Shown here piece by piece: positions 10,317-22,023 of a stretch of 64,000 nt of DNA; position 1 is the first letter of the stretch; each line of letters begins with the position of its first letter. The translations under genes and the position numbers were made by a program. Origin of the DNA: Medicago truncatula (Eukaryota; Streptophyta; Magnoliopsida; Fabales; Fabaceae); NCBI RefSeq assembly GCF_003473485.1, contig NC_053044.1:48400091-48464090 (forward strand), read 5' to 3'. The notes beneath the pieces were generated by a model. The model did not search any database and had not been told where the DNA came from. It saw only the letters and a list, made by a program, of their open reading frames with translations.

Positions 10317-12258
10317 ATGGGTCACAAAGAAAAATCACGAAAAGATAAGAGATTGCAAGAAATATCCCTTTTGAGAACCATTCCTTATTCTGATCACCAG
10401 AGGTTAATTTGAACTATAATTATTTTATTGTTCAATAATATTAACTTCTAGTTAGTTTTTCCTTCTGATTATCATATGAACATATGATTGTTAAATTCGA
10501 TGCATTCACCCAATCAACACGTCGGTGGTCGTCAGATCAAGATTGAATAATCCATATATATTTCAATCCAGTCCGCTTGATTTCGATCCAATGACCACCA
10601 ATGTACGGATTGTGTGAATGTGTGGATTGTTGATTGCAACAAATTAAAATCCGTTAAAATCATGATTTTAATATGTTACTTTTCTATATAAAGGTGGTGG
10701 TCCAAGGAAACTATTGCCGTGGTTACCGGTGGAAACCGAGGAATTGGTTTTGAGATTTCAAGACAACTTGCAGATCATGGAGTTACTGTTGTGTTGACAT
10801 CAAGAGATGCTAGTGTTGGTGTTGAATCAATTAAGGTCTTGCAAGAAGGTGGTTTGGACGTCCATTGTCATCAACTTGATATATTAGATTCTTCATCCGT
10901 CAATGAATTTGCTGAATGGTTGAAAGAAGAATATGGTGGTCTAGATATTCTAGTAAGTTTCTAAAATGTAATTAGCCAAAAATGTGAAATTCGTCTTTAA
11001 TTTTGATTATAGGTGTTAGCATTGTTAAAAAAATGAGGAGTGAATAATCAATCTCTAATTTCTGTTTGCAATTTAAATTTTTTATCAATTGTTTCTTGGC
11101 TATAATTTTGTCATTTATAGGTAAATAATGCTGGTGTTAATTCGAACATGGGATCTGATAACTCAGTTGAAAATGCTCGTAAATGTATTGAAACAAATTA
11201 TTATGGGACCAAGAGAATGATTGAAGCTATGATTCCTTTGATGAAGCCATCTGCTGCCGGTGGTCGTATTGTTAATGTGAGTTCACGTTTGGGTCGTCTA
11301 AACGGTAAACGAAATGTGAGTAAACAATCTAATTGATTCATTGAGTAATTTTTATTCTTGTAACTTGCAATACACTTTTGTTCTCAAAATTGTATGCATA
11401 ATTGAATGTAGTATGATTTTTGCAAATTTATAAATATATATTTATATAAAATTGTAAACTGTCAGTTAAATAGTATCTCGATTAACTTTTATCATTGGAG
11501 ACTATGACATGACACATTAATAGCATCACACCTTGGATTAATCTGCCTATGAAATTTAGGTATCTCATGAACTAGTTTCATAGTCAAATTAATTCCTAAT
11601 GAGGTGATATTGATGTAGGATTAACGTGCAATGTAACATGTTCATTTAATATGCTACATGCCCATATTGTAGTCTTTAACAATGGAAAGTAAAATAGGAA
11701 TCATTTTGAATGACATTTTATAATTTTAGGGACATATTTCCCAATTAGCAGGAGACTATTGGACGGAACTTACAATTTCAATGATGAATTTGTATGTACA
11801 CTCTTAATTCTCAAATTATGAGAAATGCAAAACTGATTAACTATAACTTGATTGTGTTACAGAGAATAGAAAATGAGGAATTGAGGGAGAAACTAAGTGA
11901 TGTGGAATCTCTTTCAGAGGAACTAATTGATGAAACTATAAATAATTTTCTACAACAAATAGAAGATGGAAGTTGGAAAACAGGAGGGTGGCCTCAAACT
12001 TTTACTGACTATTCAGTATCAAAACTTGCAGTAAATACTTACACAAGATATATGGCAAAGAAGCTTTCTGATAGACCAGAGGGTGAAAAGATTTACATTA
12101 ATTGTTACTGTCCTGGTTGGGTGAAAACTGCTCTAACAGGTTATGCAGGAAGTGTTACAGTTGAACAAGGGGCTGATACTGGAGTTTGGATTGCCCTTGT
12201 TCCTGATCAAGAGATTACAGGGAAGTTTTTTGCTGAAAGAAGAGAGATTAACTTTTAA
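10317..12258 (+). CDS. Classical short-chain dehydrogenase/reductase (neomenthol dehydrogenase-like, SDR114C type)
   Basis: Four exons join in frame into 311 residues: 10317-10402, 10694-10952, 11121-11315 and 11863-12258. The first exon is short (28 codons plus 2 bases, starting MGHKEKSRKDKR) and its donor splits an Arg codon completed by the next exon, giving QRWWSKETIAVVTGG. Visible signatures are the cofactor loop TGGNRGIG (residues 40-47), NNAG (117-120), a catalytic Ser in NVSSRLG (169-170) and the active-site pair Tyr230/Lys234 in YSVSK. A ~45-residue insertion precedes YSVSK, as in carbonyl reductase/menthone reductase relatives. The family reduces carbonyl groups with NADPH in the cytosol; the natural substrate is unknown. 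It resembles At5g51030 and At5g61830. Confidence 0.92.
10503..10620. mobile_element. Small hairpin MITE in SDR intron 1
   Basis: The arms cattcacccaatcaacac and ggattgtgtgaatg are inverted and continue for about 45 bases with mismatches (ggtggtcgtcagatc opposite gatccaatgaccacc). The whole 118 bases could fold on themselves. No target duplication was clear. Confidence 0.55.
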
Positions 12259-13111
12259 GCACAACATGGTTATGTAGAGTTAAACTGCTAGGAAAAGAAA
12301 GTTACAACTTTGATTCCTTGTGGTCTATGGTAATTAAGGGCTACCAGTATAGTATATTCAGAGGTTAATTGAGATATTATGATCGATGGTTAAATTAATG
12401 GTCTATTAGTGTGACACATGGATTATGGAGAGGTATTTGAGGCACATTGGTGATCATCACTTGTAAGTTTGACTATGTTTGATGTCTTCAAGTGTTCACT
12501 AGCAATTTGAAGAGTTTTTCATATCATATCATGTTATAAGACTTTTATTTTTATTGTAAGTTTATTATTCATTATTGGAGCTTCGCTACAACTCAAAAAT
12601 ATATTTTTTTATCCTTAATCATCGAAAAAGAAGGTCGGTATCAATATTTTATTTTTGCAAGCCTAAGCATTGCTATGTTGATCTCATAAAAGAAGATAAT
12701 TTCTACTAATTGAATAAATCAATACTCATAGCACAGAAAAAATAAAAAAATAATCAACTCATACTTTTAAGCATTTTTTTAAGACGTCACCCATACTTTA
12801 CGGCCCAAAACCTTAGGTTGGTCTACTTAATCCTTGAGCCGATCCTAAAAAGTGTTAAGAAGATATCAATAGTTCAATACGTAATATTAATATTGTGACA
12901 TTATTATATTCATTAACGAACTGCATTAGCTACATATTTTTTTTGTTTATAGGAGCTGTATATTGCAGTTTACCACTTCTCCATAAAAATGATTTCGTTT
13001 CTCAACCTCTAATGTAACTTAACAAAAAAAATTATTCAAAAAACTTAACGGTTAAACCCAACAAAGAAACTTAACAATTAGTATCCCTATTGACTTCATC
13101 AGTCAGAGTCT
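12259..13111. other. 3' flank of SDR and intergenic sequence
   Basis: It contains the SDR 3' untranslated region and AT-rich sequence; no coding region recognised. Confidence 0.4.
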
Positions 13112-13120
13112 AAAAACTTA

Positions 13121-13378
13121 GGGAGATAGGTCACTTTAGTCCTTTAATAGAAAATGAGTTGTCACTTTAGTCCCTGAATGCAAATATATTGCAAAATAGT
13201 TTTTGAATGTAGACTCTGTTAGTCAATTTAGTCTCTCAATACAGACCCCATTAGTCAATTTAGTCTTTGAATGTAGACTCTCTTAGTCACTTTAATCCCT
13301 GAAATTGACCAACAAAGTCTACATTTAGGGACTGTTTTGCAATTTATCTACATTCAGGACTAAAGTGACTAATTCCCC
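13121..13378. mobile_element. Mutator-like MITE with internal repeats, 258 bp
   Basis: The ends gggagataggtcactttag and ctaaagtgactaattcccc are inverted, and an exact 9-base duplication aaaaactta flanks them (13112-13120, 13379-13387). Internally, three degenerate copies of a tagtca(a/c)ttta-type unit follow one another, showing that the left arm has been locally multiplied. Confidence 0.8.
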
Positions 13379-13443
13379 AAAAACTTACGAGTGGAATAAT
13401 AACGTGTGTCTCATTTATAATTGACAGAGACTATTTAAGGTGT

Positions 13444-13531
13444 CTCTGAGAGCTTAACTCAGTTGGTATGGACAATGCATAAAATATGTAAGATACAGAG
13501 TTCGAATCTCGACTATCACAAAAAAAAAAAA
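13444..13531 (+). mobile_element. tRNA-type SINE, short copy
   Basis: It has the A-box-like agcttaactcagttgg, a B-box-like gagttcgaatctc and an A-rich end, in the same order as the better preserved copies at 838 and 21838, but lacks the gtgaatt...agccac 3' body. No convincing target duplication. Confidence 0.65.
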
Positions 13532-13917
13532 AGACAATATTTTTTTTTTGGTTATAAAAAAAAAGACAATCTAAGAAATCTTAAATAATTTTGACCAACA
13601 CATTACTCCTTTCCGTCAAAATATAAAAGAAAATTCATATTTCAGACCCATTCAATAAATAATGTATTTAGTTTATATTATTGTCTATCAACGAATTAAA
13701 AAAAAAAGAAAAAAACTTGTCTTATAGTGTAGTATTTAAAACCGGAGTATTTTTTGTTGTCGTTGAAAGGACACATAACTCATCTATATTTTTCCCCAAG
13801 GAGAATTGCTCCGTAAACAACAAGCATCACCATTTCTTGAACATATTCGTAGAGAACCACTCCCACCCCCTACCCATATAGCACACAGAAAAAAAATAAA
13901 ATTAGTCAAATTTTCTA
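13532..13917. promoter_or_regulatory. Upstream region of SDHAF2
   Basis: Non-coding stretch before the SDHAF2 start codon. The plus-strand open frame at 13681-13881 has no recognisable features and is taken as part of the promoter or leader. Confidence 0.3.
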
Positions 13918-16900
13918 ATGGCGACTATAAGAAAAGCTGTTATCAATGTCCACAGACTCATCAACTCTAACAAAAGCATCATCACTTCTTCCACAAAACC
14001 CTTTCTCCATTTCAGGCCTCCTTTTGCCCCTTTCACGTCCCAATCTCAATCACCCGTAGTTATTAATTTATCTAACGAAGAATCCAAAAGGCGCTTATTT
14101 AACAGGTTCTCCTCTTTTTAATTTTTTTTCCCCATTTTGATTGGGCTTAACGTTCTTTATTTGTTTGATTTCTCAATGCTCCATAGGTTATTATATAGAA
14201 GCAAACAACGCGGGTTTCTGGAACTGGACTTGGTTCTTGGCAAATGGGTAGAGGATAATATCCATAAATTGGATGAAAATCGGATTAAAGCTCTCATTCA
14301 TGTCCTCGACTTGGTAATTTACATCTTCACATTATACTCATTATTATTTTTATTACCCTTTCACTTTTTCTATGTCATTTCTCTGTTTGTCTATTTGGAT
14401 TTCATTGGTAACATGAATTGATGATGTCATTGTTTCTATTGGGGCTTTGCTAGTATCGAACATTAATGCTTGTAGCTACTAGAAAATCGTTATTGTTGAC
14501 GAATATTTGAGTGAATATAAACCAATTTGTCCCCTCTAGCTCAATTAAACTTGTTCACATTTACATTTTAGATATAAGAGTATGTACTCCAAGTTCTTTC
14601 TCAATAAAAGAACCTAATTATTGGTTGAGATATACTTTTCTGCCAACTTGGCTAGCTCAAGAGTTTTAAATCCATATGATGACCACCAATCAATAGAACT
14701 CGTGGTTACAACCTCCGGTTGATTTGAAGACATTGCATATATTCCATTCTTTGTGTGAAACATGTTAAACTGATAACTTTAAAGTTTTTGTTCCTCCTCA
14801 TTTTAATATATTTTTTTCAAATGCTTGCATAGTGTAGTGTCCTCTTCATTATATGATGTCCAGCTATAGCTCCCATAACTAGTGTCGTAAGATAACATGT
14901 ATCATAAAGTCGAGGGGTCAATGCAAAACAAAACAATAATTAGTAGTATAATTCGCTTTGGTCATCTTGTAGTGATAATATTTTTTATTTTAGAGTAACA
15001 ATCTGCATACTTGTTTCTTTTCATAATTTATTGTGCTTCCCAAACATTATATTCATTTTCTCATAAAATTCTCCCATTTTTAAGTCTTCACCATCAACAA
15101 ACTTAATCAATGTGTAAATTGTTTTTATTATATTAGCCACATTTTCAACTTCCTCCCAAATATTCCCACTGCCAATTGTTTTTGCTACAAAACCCCATTT
15201 TTATTGTGTTTCCGTCTCCTTAATTAATCCATTGTTTTACAAGTATGCAACACAACAATAGTTGCAAGAGCTTCTCAAAACACCAGAAGCAACTTAAATA
15301 TAATATAATGCAAGACAAACCCAGTCTTTGCTACTTTTAACAATTCAAGTTTGTGATTTTCTCTAAAAATGGCTAAAGATTGACTATGATTAATTATGTA
15401 CTTCACTGTAACATTTCCTCTCTCATAGGAAAAAACTACAGTCAAGTACATAAGTAAACATAATTAATCTTTAGCCATTTTTAGAGCCAATCCAAAACTT
15501 GAATTGTTGACAGTTGCAAAAATCAAATTTGCCTCACTATAATATACCTAAGAAGCTTCTTGGTATCGAGAAGCTCTTGCAACTACAACCATGTTGAATA
15601 CTTGGAAAGAATGAGTTAAGCAAATGAGGGATTTTGTTGCTGAAACAATTGACATTAAGAATTATTGGGTAGAAGTTGAAAATGTGATTAAGATAATAAA
15701 CGAATTACATGTTGATTAAATTTGATGATTGGGGAAGTCGAGAAATTATAAAGAGACAGATATACATATTGTTACTCTGAAATGGGAAACATTGCCTACT
15801 AATTATTGTCTTGTTTTGGCATTGATCCCTTGACTTTATGACACAAGTCATCTTGCGACGTTAGTTTTACGAGTTATAGCTGCAAATCGGTATAAGGAAG
15901 TGGACACTGCACACAAGTCTTTGAAAAAATATACAAAGTGGAACACAAACTTTTGAGCTATCAATTTGTCATGTTCACATAAAAAATGGAATATATGCAA
16001 TGTCTTCCCGCACAACTGTATATTGTAACCATGAGTTCTATTGATTGATGGTCAACATATTAATTTAATAGTTTCAAGGAGAGATGGCTAAAAAAGGCAA
16101 CCTCAACCAATATTCCAATAAGCAACTCTTCTATTATAAAAAAACTTGGAGTACTTATTCTTATATTTACAATGTAGTGATGGACAAATTTAATTGTGCA
16201 AGAGCGGATATGTTGATTTTTACTCAAGGAAATAACTGTTTCTGGTCACAGTTTTCTAATAGCTACAAGGTCGGCTCGTTCAAAATATGTGATATGGATT
16301 ACTAACGAGTAACGACACTTCTTCTACAAGATATGATCTTGGAATTAATCAGTGGTGTGAAAGATCAAAGAAATACAACGAGAGGAGTTGTTGGCTAGAG
16401 AGGAAAATGCATAAAAATTGAGTTTTTGTTGTTGGCAAATTATGTTTAATTTTTTAAGTTATTTTTAATACCTTATGTTTATGTCCAGACTTTTATTTTT
16501 GTCTTTTAAATTTCAAGTAATTACTATTGAAGATATTATATATTTTTCATCAAGTACTTTATTGTTTTTACTAATTTATTTATAGTGCATCATTAGTATA
16601 TTAGAAAGTACTATGAAGCCAAATAACGTATCCCCCATCTAATACTTAGAGGTCTTGCCTACCCATACCACCTACCAAAGAAAATTATGAAACTGGTGGC
16701 TATGGTTCTATTTGAGGATTTACTTAGCCAATTTTTGAAGGAAAAAGGAAAATGTGATAGCAAGTAAAGGTCAAAGTTTCAGTCTGTTCTGTTTATTAAC
16801 TTAAGTCAGTTCAAAATTCTATTTCTGGTCTTCAGGAAAATCCAGATTTATGGAAGTGGATATCAGGACAGGAGCAACCCCCAGAATCAGTTGATGTAAA

Positions 16901-17162
16901 CCCAGTGAGTTTCATATTATTGATCAGATAATTAAATTCCGATTATGTTAGCTGGTTGATTTTGTTTTGTTTGGAGTACAATTCTCATGCCAGTCAATCA
17001 TCTGTTATTGCTTAGGTCTTTGCTGCATTGCGGGGAAAAGTTATGAAAAACCTTGACAGCCATTCTGCTCCTGAAACTAGAGCAACACTTGGCCAGCCAT
17101 GGGTAAGAGGTTGGGATGATATTAAGAAAGGCCGGGATGCTCCTGCATCTGGAAATCAATAG
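13918..17162 (+). CDS. SDHAF2: Succinate dehydrogenase assembly factor 2 (Sdh5 family), mitochondrial
   Basis: Four exons give 176 residues: 13918-14105, 14187-14313, 16836-16904 and 17016-17162. The first ~50 residues are rich in Arg, Ser and Thr with almost no acidic residues, as expected of a mitochondrial presequence. The core reads NEESKRRLFNRLLYR, then QRGFLELDLVLGKW and ENPDLWKWISG. These are hallmark blocks of the Sdh5 family, which promotes covalent attachment of FAD to the SDH1 flavoprotein of respiratory complex II in the matrix. The plant-type C-terminal extension ends in LGQPWVRGWDDIKKGRD. Length and content match At5g51040. The second intron is unusually long (2.5 kb) because of a large inverted repeat; splice sites are intact. 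Confidence 0.95.
14468..16270. repeat. Giant imperfect inverted repeat (hairpin) within SDHAF2 intron 2
   Basis: The left arm (about 14468-15418) and the right arm (about 15428-16270) match in reverse complement along almost their whole length, separated by only 9 bases at the apex. Shared blocks in order from the outside include cttgtagcta, gtactccaag, aatcaatagaact, gacattgcatatattcca, caataattagtag, cacattttcaactt, gcaagagcttctc, aacaattcaagttt and ctaaaaatggctaaagat. Arms differ by scattered substitutions and small indels, so the structure is not recent. The short frame at 16084-16305 inside the right arm has no recognised domain. No terminal target duplication was found; origin could be a foldback transposon or inverted duplication of a gene piece. 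Confidence 0.8.
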
Positions 17163-18355
17163 CTTGAGATTGAGTATTTTTTCGTCTACCTATGGCAAAG
17201 AATAGAATCGGGTTCACCTTTTTTGTCACTATAAGTCACTAAAATAATAGTATCAATAAATGTTTCTTTAAGGTTTGTATTAGCTAGTACTAGATATAAG
17301 TGAAAGGGGTATAAACTTTGAAGATTCTGACTTGAATCTTAACTATTATCTGTAATCTATCTTTTGATTATTGGCATATTGTTTGGGGATTGGTCATCAA
17401 TGAAAATCAAAGGGGGAGGGACGATCCTTTGTTCATTGCAGAATGTAAAGAAACTAACGATAAAAGAAAGAAAGAAATAGTCTGAATGCTCTTCTCCCTG
17501 CCAGGGTTTACACTCAATGGAGTAACAGTCTAGAGCCATCTCTGCGTTGATATCTGGATTTATTACAAACTAAATGTGTTCACTTTCACAATACATGTGA
17601 CTTTTGGACAATGTATCATTGTATGCGTTTCTTTTTTTAAACTCTTTTCTTATATTTTACTTCCAAGTTCCAATCTGCTTTAATTCATACAATTGAGAAG
17701 AAACGGATGAGTTACCATATCAAAGACACAATTGTGAAGTTTATAAGGGTCTCTCACACACACTAACTTGCTGATGGGTTCATGACTTTCAATCAATCTA
17801 CTACTATAAATCTCCACTTGAGATGGCACTTTATTTACCAACAAACTATTTGATCAAATTTCACTTATTAAGATCTTTTGTTTTCCTCTTAGATAAATCT
17901 CCAACAAATCTTAAACCAAAACAAAAACTTCACTTTTTTTAACTTTGAAACTTTCTATTATGTTTCCATTGTTGTTGGGTTAGGGAGAAACTGTATGTTG
18001 TAACAACTTTTGTACAACTTTATCTCTCATACTCACATTATATTTTTATTCTTTCTCTTTCTTACATTATATTTTTATTCTTTCTCTTTCTTTTTTTCTC
18101 TCTCTATTGTTTTGGACCAATAAGAAAAGAGAAAATGAAAGTTGTCACATATTAATGTACATATATCACTACTCTATGAGTAAATAATCCAAACAAAGCA
18201 ATGGACAAAGTTGAGCTACACAGAAATGTGACACGTGGTTTACAAGTGGACAAATTTTGAGAGTGGTCCCCCAAACCCAAAATGAAATTTCCACCTAACA
18301 TTCATCAAATTCTTATCAATTGAGTATTTTTCGTGTGTGTTAGTTGAAAGCAGCA
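17163..18355. promoter_or_regulatory. SDHAF2 3' flank and promoter region of the first At4g14100-like gene
   Basis: Non-coding. Around 18030-18110 there is a pyrimidine-rich tract in which ttatatttttattctttctct occurs twice in tandem. Similar tctctc-rich words flank other intergenic repeats here, suggesting a decayed dispersed repeat rather than a regulatory site. Confidence 0.35.
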
Positions 18356-19148
18356 ATGGCCTCTGCAATAGAACACATCTTTACAGTAACGGCACTACTC
18401 TCCGTCGTTCTCTTCTCTCACTCGGCGGCGGAGCCTGTTCCGGCAGCTTGGCCGGAGCAGTTTCATTCCGTACTATTCATGAACAGAAGCGGATCCCTAC
18501 AGAAATTGGACTTATGGTACGACTGGCCCAACGGTCGAAACTTCAATATCATCCAAGATCAACTCAATGATGTTGTAGATTACGACCTTGAATGGACCAA
18601 TGGAACCTCCTTCATGTACACTCTCCATCCCTCCGACCGCCACTGCAAGGTTGTCCATGTTGAAGTTGGTATCCTCCGTCCTAATTGGCTTGACGGTGCT
18701 ACCTATTTGGGTCAAGAACAAGTTGATAATTTCCTATGTAATGTTTGGGAGAAAGTTGATTTCATTGTGTATTATGAAGATGTTCTCACTCGAAGGCCTG
18801 TTAAGTGGATCTTCTACACGGGTTTGTTTACTTCTTTCTTTCTAATATCACTCCTAGTTACTGTTTTGATTTTATTTCTTGTAAGAGATTGAATGAATGC
18901 GAATAAATTTTATGATATTATTGTTTGAAATGTTGTGAAATGAAATAAAGTTTGATATACTGGTAATTAATGCAGGCTATACTGCTCATGTGATGACATT
19001 TGAGGTTGGAGCAGTGCTTGAGGATGCGCAATGGCAGGCTCCTGAATACTGTTTCAATCAGACTGAGAATATGTTAGAATCTGCTACTGTTCGTGGCGAT
19101 TCTTTTGGAAGTCTGATGAGAGGCAAAGTCGATGCTGCTGCTGCATAG
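18356..19148 (+). CDS. Secreted At4g14100-like protein, tandem copy A
   Basis: Two exons (18356-18821, 18976-19148) encode 212 residues. A hydrophobic signal peptide covers about residues 1-24 (ending HSAA before EPVPAAWP), so the protein should enter the secretory pathway. The mature part holds blocks typical of plant proteins annotated as At4g14100-like: [47 protein letters not shown] and [13 protein letters not shown]. Potential N-glycosylation sites are NRS, NGT and NQT. No enzymatic function is established to my knowledge; old annotations as glycosyltransferase-like rest on weak evidence. The start at 18356 is the first ATG in frame; upstream codons in the same frame offer only TTG. The neighbouring copy B is closely related. 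Confidence 0.88.
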
Positions 19149-19861
19149 GATTTGTTAATTATGAAATGGTTCAAACTGTATATGACTAATGTATTTCCGA
19201 ATGATTGTTTAGTTTAGCTAAATATTAACATCAATAGGTATGAATGCATTCTGGTTTTCATCCAAACTCGTAAATCAAATTTTGTCAGCTCAGCTATCTT
19301 TTACTTTTGGGAAATAATGAACTGAATTGCTAAAAGTCTTACAAGCGATAAATAAGACTTATTTTGGTGAAAATGTTTAATATAATGATTGATTGAAAAT
19401 AATCTCGTAATACCTCATGAGCACGTCCATCTACTGCGTGAAATGGCAGGCTTGTGTGTATACTATTGAGTATTGAGGCAAGACAATTCTTAGCACCCGG
19501 AAATTAATATATGTTCGGGTGTGTGGAAAGTATCGATTGTGCATAATGAATTGATTGCAGAATCACTTCCAATTTGCTTATTAGTAGCAAAGATATTGTT
19601 TTTAAATAGGTAGAGGGACTAAATAGTAATAATTTAAAATACCCAGAGATTAAATCTAAAAAAATTGGTAAATCAAAATGGCAGATGAAATTAAGTATTT
19701 TTAAATCAATAAAGAAAAGGGACAAGAAATAAATAATAAATGAAAAAAATTGTTTGGAAGAATAAAATGGAGTTTCCACCTCACATTCATCAAACTCTTA
19801 TCTTTTCTGATAATTTCCATGAATGACTTGTTTTTAGTTTCCATTTCTCTTATTTGTTGTG
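19149..19861. other. Spacer between the tandem pair
   Basis: It contains the 3' flank of copy A and the promoter of copy B. The segment just before copy B (cctcacattcatcaaactcttatc near 19779-19802) closely resembles the one before copy A (near 18293-18317), showing that the duplicated unit included proximal promoter sequence. Confidence 0.55.
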
Positions 19862-20804
19862 ATGAAACTTAGAGCAGCCATGGCCTCTGAAATAGAACAA
19901 CTATCTAGGATATTCCTATATGTCAATCTCTTCTCTCTCTCGGCTTCATATTCGATGGCTGAGCCAATTCCGGCTGTTTGGCCAGAGCAGTTTCATGCCT
20001 TAATGTTCATGAACAAGAGCGGAGTCCTGCAAAAAGTGGACTTATGGTACGACTGGCCTAACGGTCGAAACTTCAACATCATCCAAAATCAACTCAATGA
20101 TGTCGTCGTTTACGACCTCGAATGGACCAACGGTACCTCCTTCATCTACACTCTCCATCCCTCAGACCGCCATTGCAAGGTTGTCCACTTTCCTGTCGGT
20201 ATTCTCTGTCCTAATTTTCTTGACGACGCTACGTATTTAGGTCAAGAACATGTTGATAATTTCCTTTGTAATGTTTGGACGAAAGTTGATTTCATTGTGT
20301 ACTATGAAGATGTTCTCACTCGTAGACCTGTTAAGTGGTTCTTCTACTCAGGTTTGGTTTTGTGTCTCTTATATTATCACTCTTAGGCTATATTTGGATC
20401 TACCTATTTAATCTTATCTTGTCATACACTTTGGGAGAGTTTATAGAAACTACTTATGACATGTTCATGATATTAGCTTATATGAAACAATTTTTCTTAT
20501 ACTTCTAGTAATAGAAATAACTTATACATAAACATTTATATGAAAAACATTTATGCTATAACCGATTGAGCTAATTTGTTATTGTTGCTGTGAAATGAAG
20601 TTTGATATAGTGATAATTTTAATAGATGGAGGATATACTGCTCATGTGATGACATTTGAGGTTGGAGCAGTGCTTGAGGATCCGCATTGGCAGGCTCCTA
20701 TATACTGCTTCAATCAGACTGAGATAATAATAATAGAATCCACTACTGTTCATGAGGATTTTGGGAGTTTGATGAGAGGCGAAGTTGATGCTGCTGCTGC
20801 ATAA
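19862..20804 (+). CDS. Secreted At4g14100-like protein, tandem copy B
   Basis: Two exons (19862-20351, 20632-20804) give 220 residues. An alternative ATG at 19880, in better sequence context and matching the start of copy A, would give 214. It keeps the same blocks as copy A ([43 protein letters not shown]) and a hydrophobic signal peptide before AEPIPAVWP. Differences include [11 protein letters not shown] where A has [11 protein letters not shown], adding a cysteine, and [12 protein letters not shown] near the end. Both second exons are exactly 173 bases. Its intron is larger (280 against 154 bases) because of an inserted repeat, and the acceptor that keeps the frame (ggag before gatatac) is a weak one. 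Probably functional, with splicing worth confirming. Confidence 0.82.
20388..20575. repeat. Dispersed repeat in intron of copy B
   Basis: It starts near ggctatatttggat and includes gagtttatagaaac and gtaatagaaataacttatac. The same words, in the same order, occur in intron 2 of the Sec14-like gene (33630-34075). Ends were not precisely delimited; probably a decayed MITE. Confidence 0.45.
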
Positions 20805-21575
20805 GCTTAAGTGTTTGTAATTATGAAAATGGTTCATGATGTATATGCCTATTCTATTTCTGTTTTGGTGATAGGTAGTGATTGTTTAGTCTTCTTGGGA
20901 TGCATGAACCATTGTTTTCTAAATAAATGGTTTATCGGGTAGAAATGCACAAGTAGATTATCTTCATTTTTATAAACTATATTTTGGGAATCGATCTTTG
21001 CTTGTAGAAACATACAACTTAGCAAAATTTAGGTAAAGTCTGATACCTATTGTCTCTATTACTGATGCATAAGAAGGACTAGAGGGTGATTGGAAGACTA
21101 ATACAAGTCAACTTATTATGTAAGGTTTCACAAAAAGGGACTGATGGGACAAAATTGAACTATCAAATACAATGATCATGGCTTGTACTCTCTCACCAAC
21201 TCCAAATACAATCACTAAATGCGTGCTAACCTCTCATTTTTACAAAGTAGATGATGATCAGTTTAGAACGTTCTTAACTACAACTGCATGAGGCGATGAT
21301 ACACTAAAGTAATGCTTGAAGGAAGATCATAAAACTACCTTGTTCCCCTGGATTAATTATGAGCCAGCATAGTTGGAATATCGGTAATTCATAATCATCC
21401 TTTTTCACTTTTAAATTTGGCCAAATATGAATCTTCACGTCATGACCTCCTCGAAAAAATGAAAAAAAATTCACGCGACGCAATTGCACTTAGTTAAAAA
21501 ATTAACTATAAATCATAGAAATTTGTGCATAAGGCATCACTTGATATTAAATTTTCATTAACTGCATAATTAATA
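20805..21575. other. 3' flank of copy B, intergenic
   Basis: No coding sequence recognised; the minus-strand frame near 21304-21489 has no domain or codon support. Confidence 0.4.
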
Positions 21576-21640
21576 CTCCCTCCGTCCCAAATTGTATGTC
21601 GCTTTGAAAAAAAATTGTTTCAAATTATATGTTATTTTAC
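21576..21640. mobile_element. Stowaway-like MITE end (ctccctccgtccc type)
   Basis: The canonical terminus tactccctccgtcccaaa is present, followed by typical internal sequence (gtatgtcgctttgaaaa). The matching opposite end is not found downstream, so this is a truncated copy. Confidence 0.55.
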
Positions 21641-21837
21641 AATACCAATGAAATATTAATGTTACTTTTCCTATTATATCCTTAACTATTAATTACATTC
21701 TCTTCTTTCAATTATTTCATTTATCTTTTCCATACCATTTATTAAGGATAATTTTGTAAAACAACTCATAATTTCTCTTCCCCACACAATATTAATTACC
21801 TTGAACCCAAAGTCACATGATTAGAGTATAATTACTT

Positions 21838-21971
21838 AGTCCCGTGAGCATAACTCAGTTGACAGGGACAATGCATTATTATATGTAAGAGTCGGAGTTC
21901 GAACCTCGGACACCCACTTATTCACTTTAAAAGTGAATTCTTAGCCACTAGTCTATCTGACAAAAAAAAAA
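21838..21971 (+). mobile_element. tRNA-type SINE, full length, with target duplication
   Basis: It has cgtgagcataactcagttg, a B box ggagttcgaacc, the 3' body gtgaattcttagccac and an A tail. The target duplication of 15 bases with one mismatch is agagtataatta[c/t]tt (21823-21837, 21972-21986). Confidence 0.85.
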
Positions 21972-22023
21972 AGAGTATAATTATTTTAAAAAATTATTAG
22001 AGTATAATGTAAAGTATAATTTA

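Noticed and set aside
16084-16305. 73-codon frame in the right arm of the intronic hairpin
   Set aside because: The equivalent part of the left arm is not open, and no domain was recognised. A vague resemblance of nearby sequence (around 15650) to transposase was too weak to claim.
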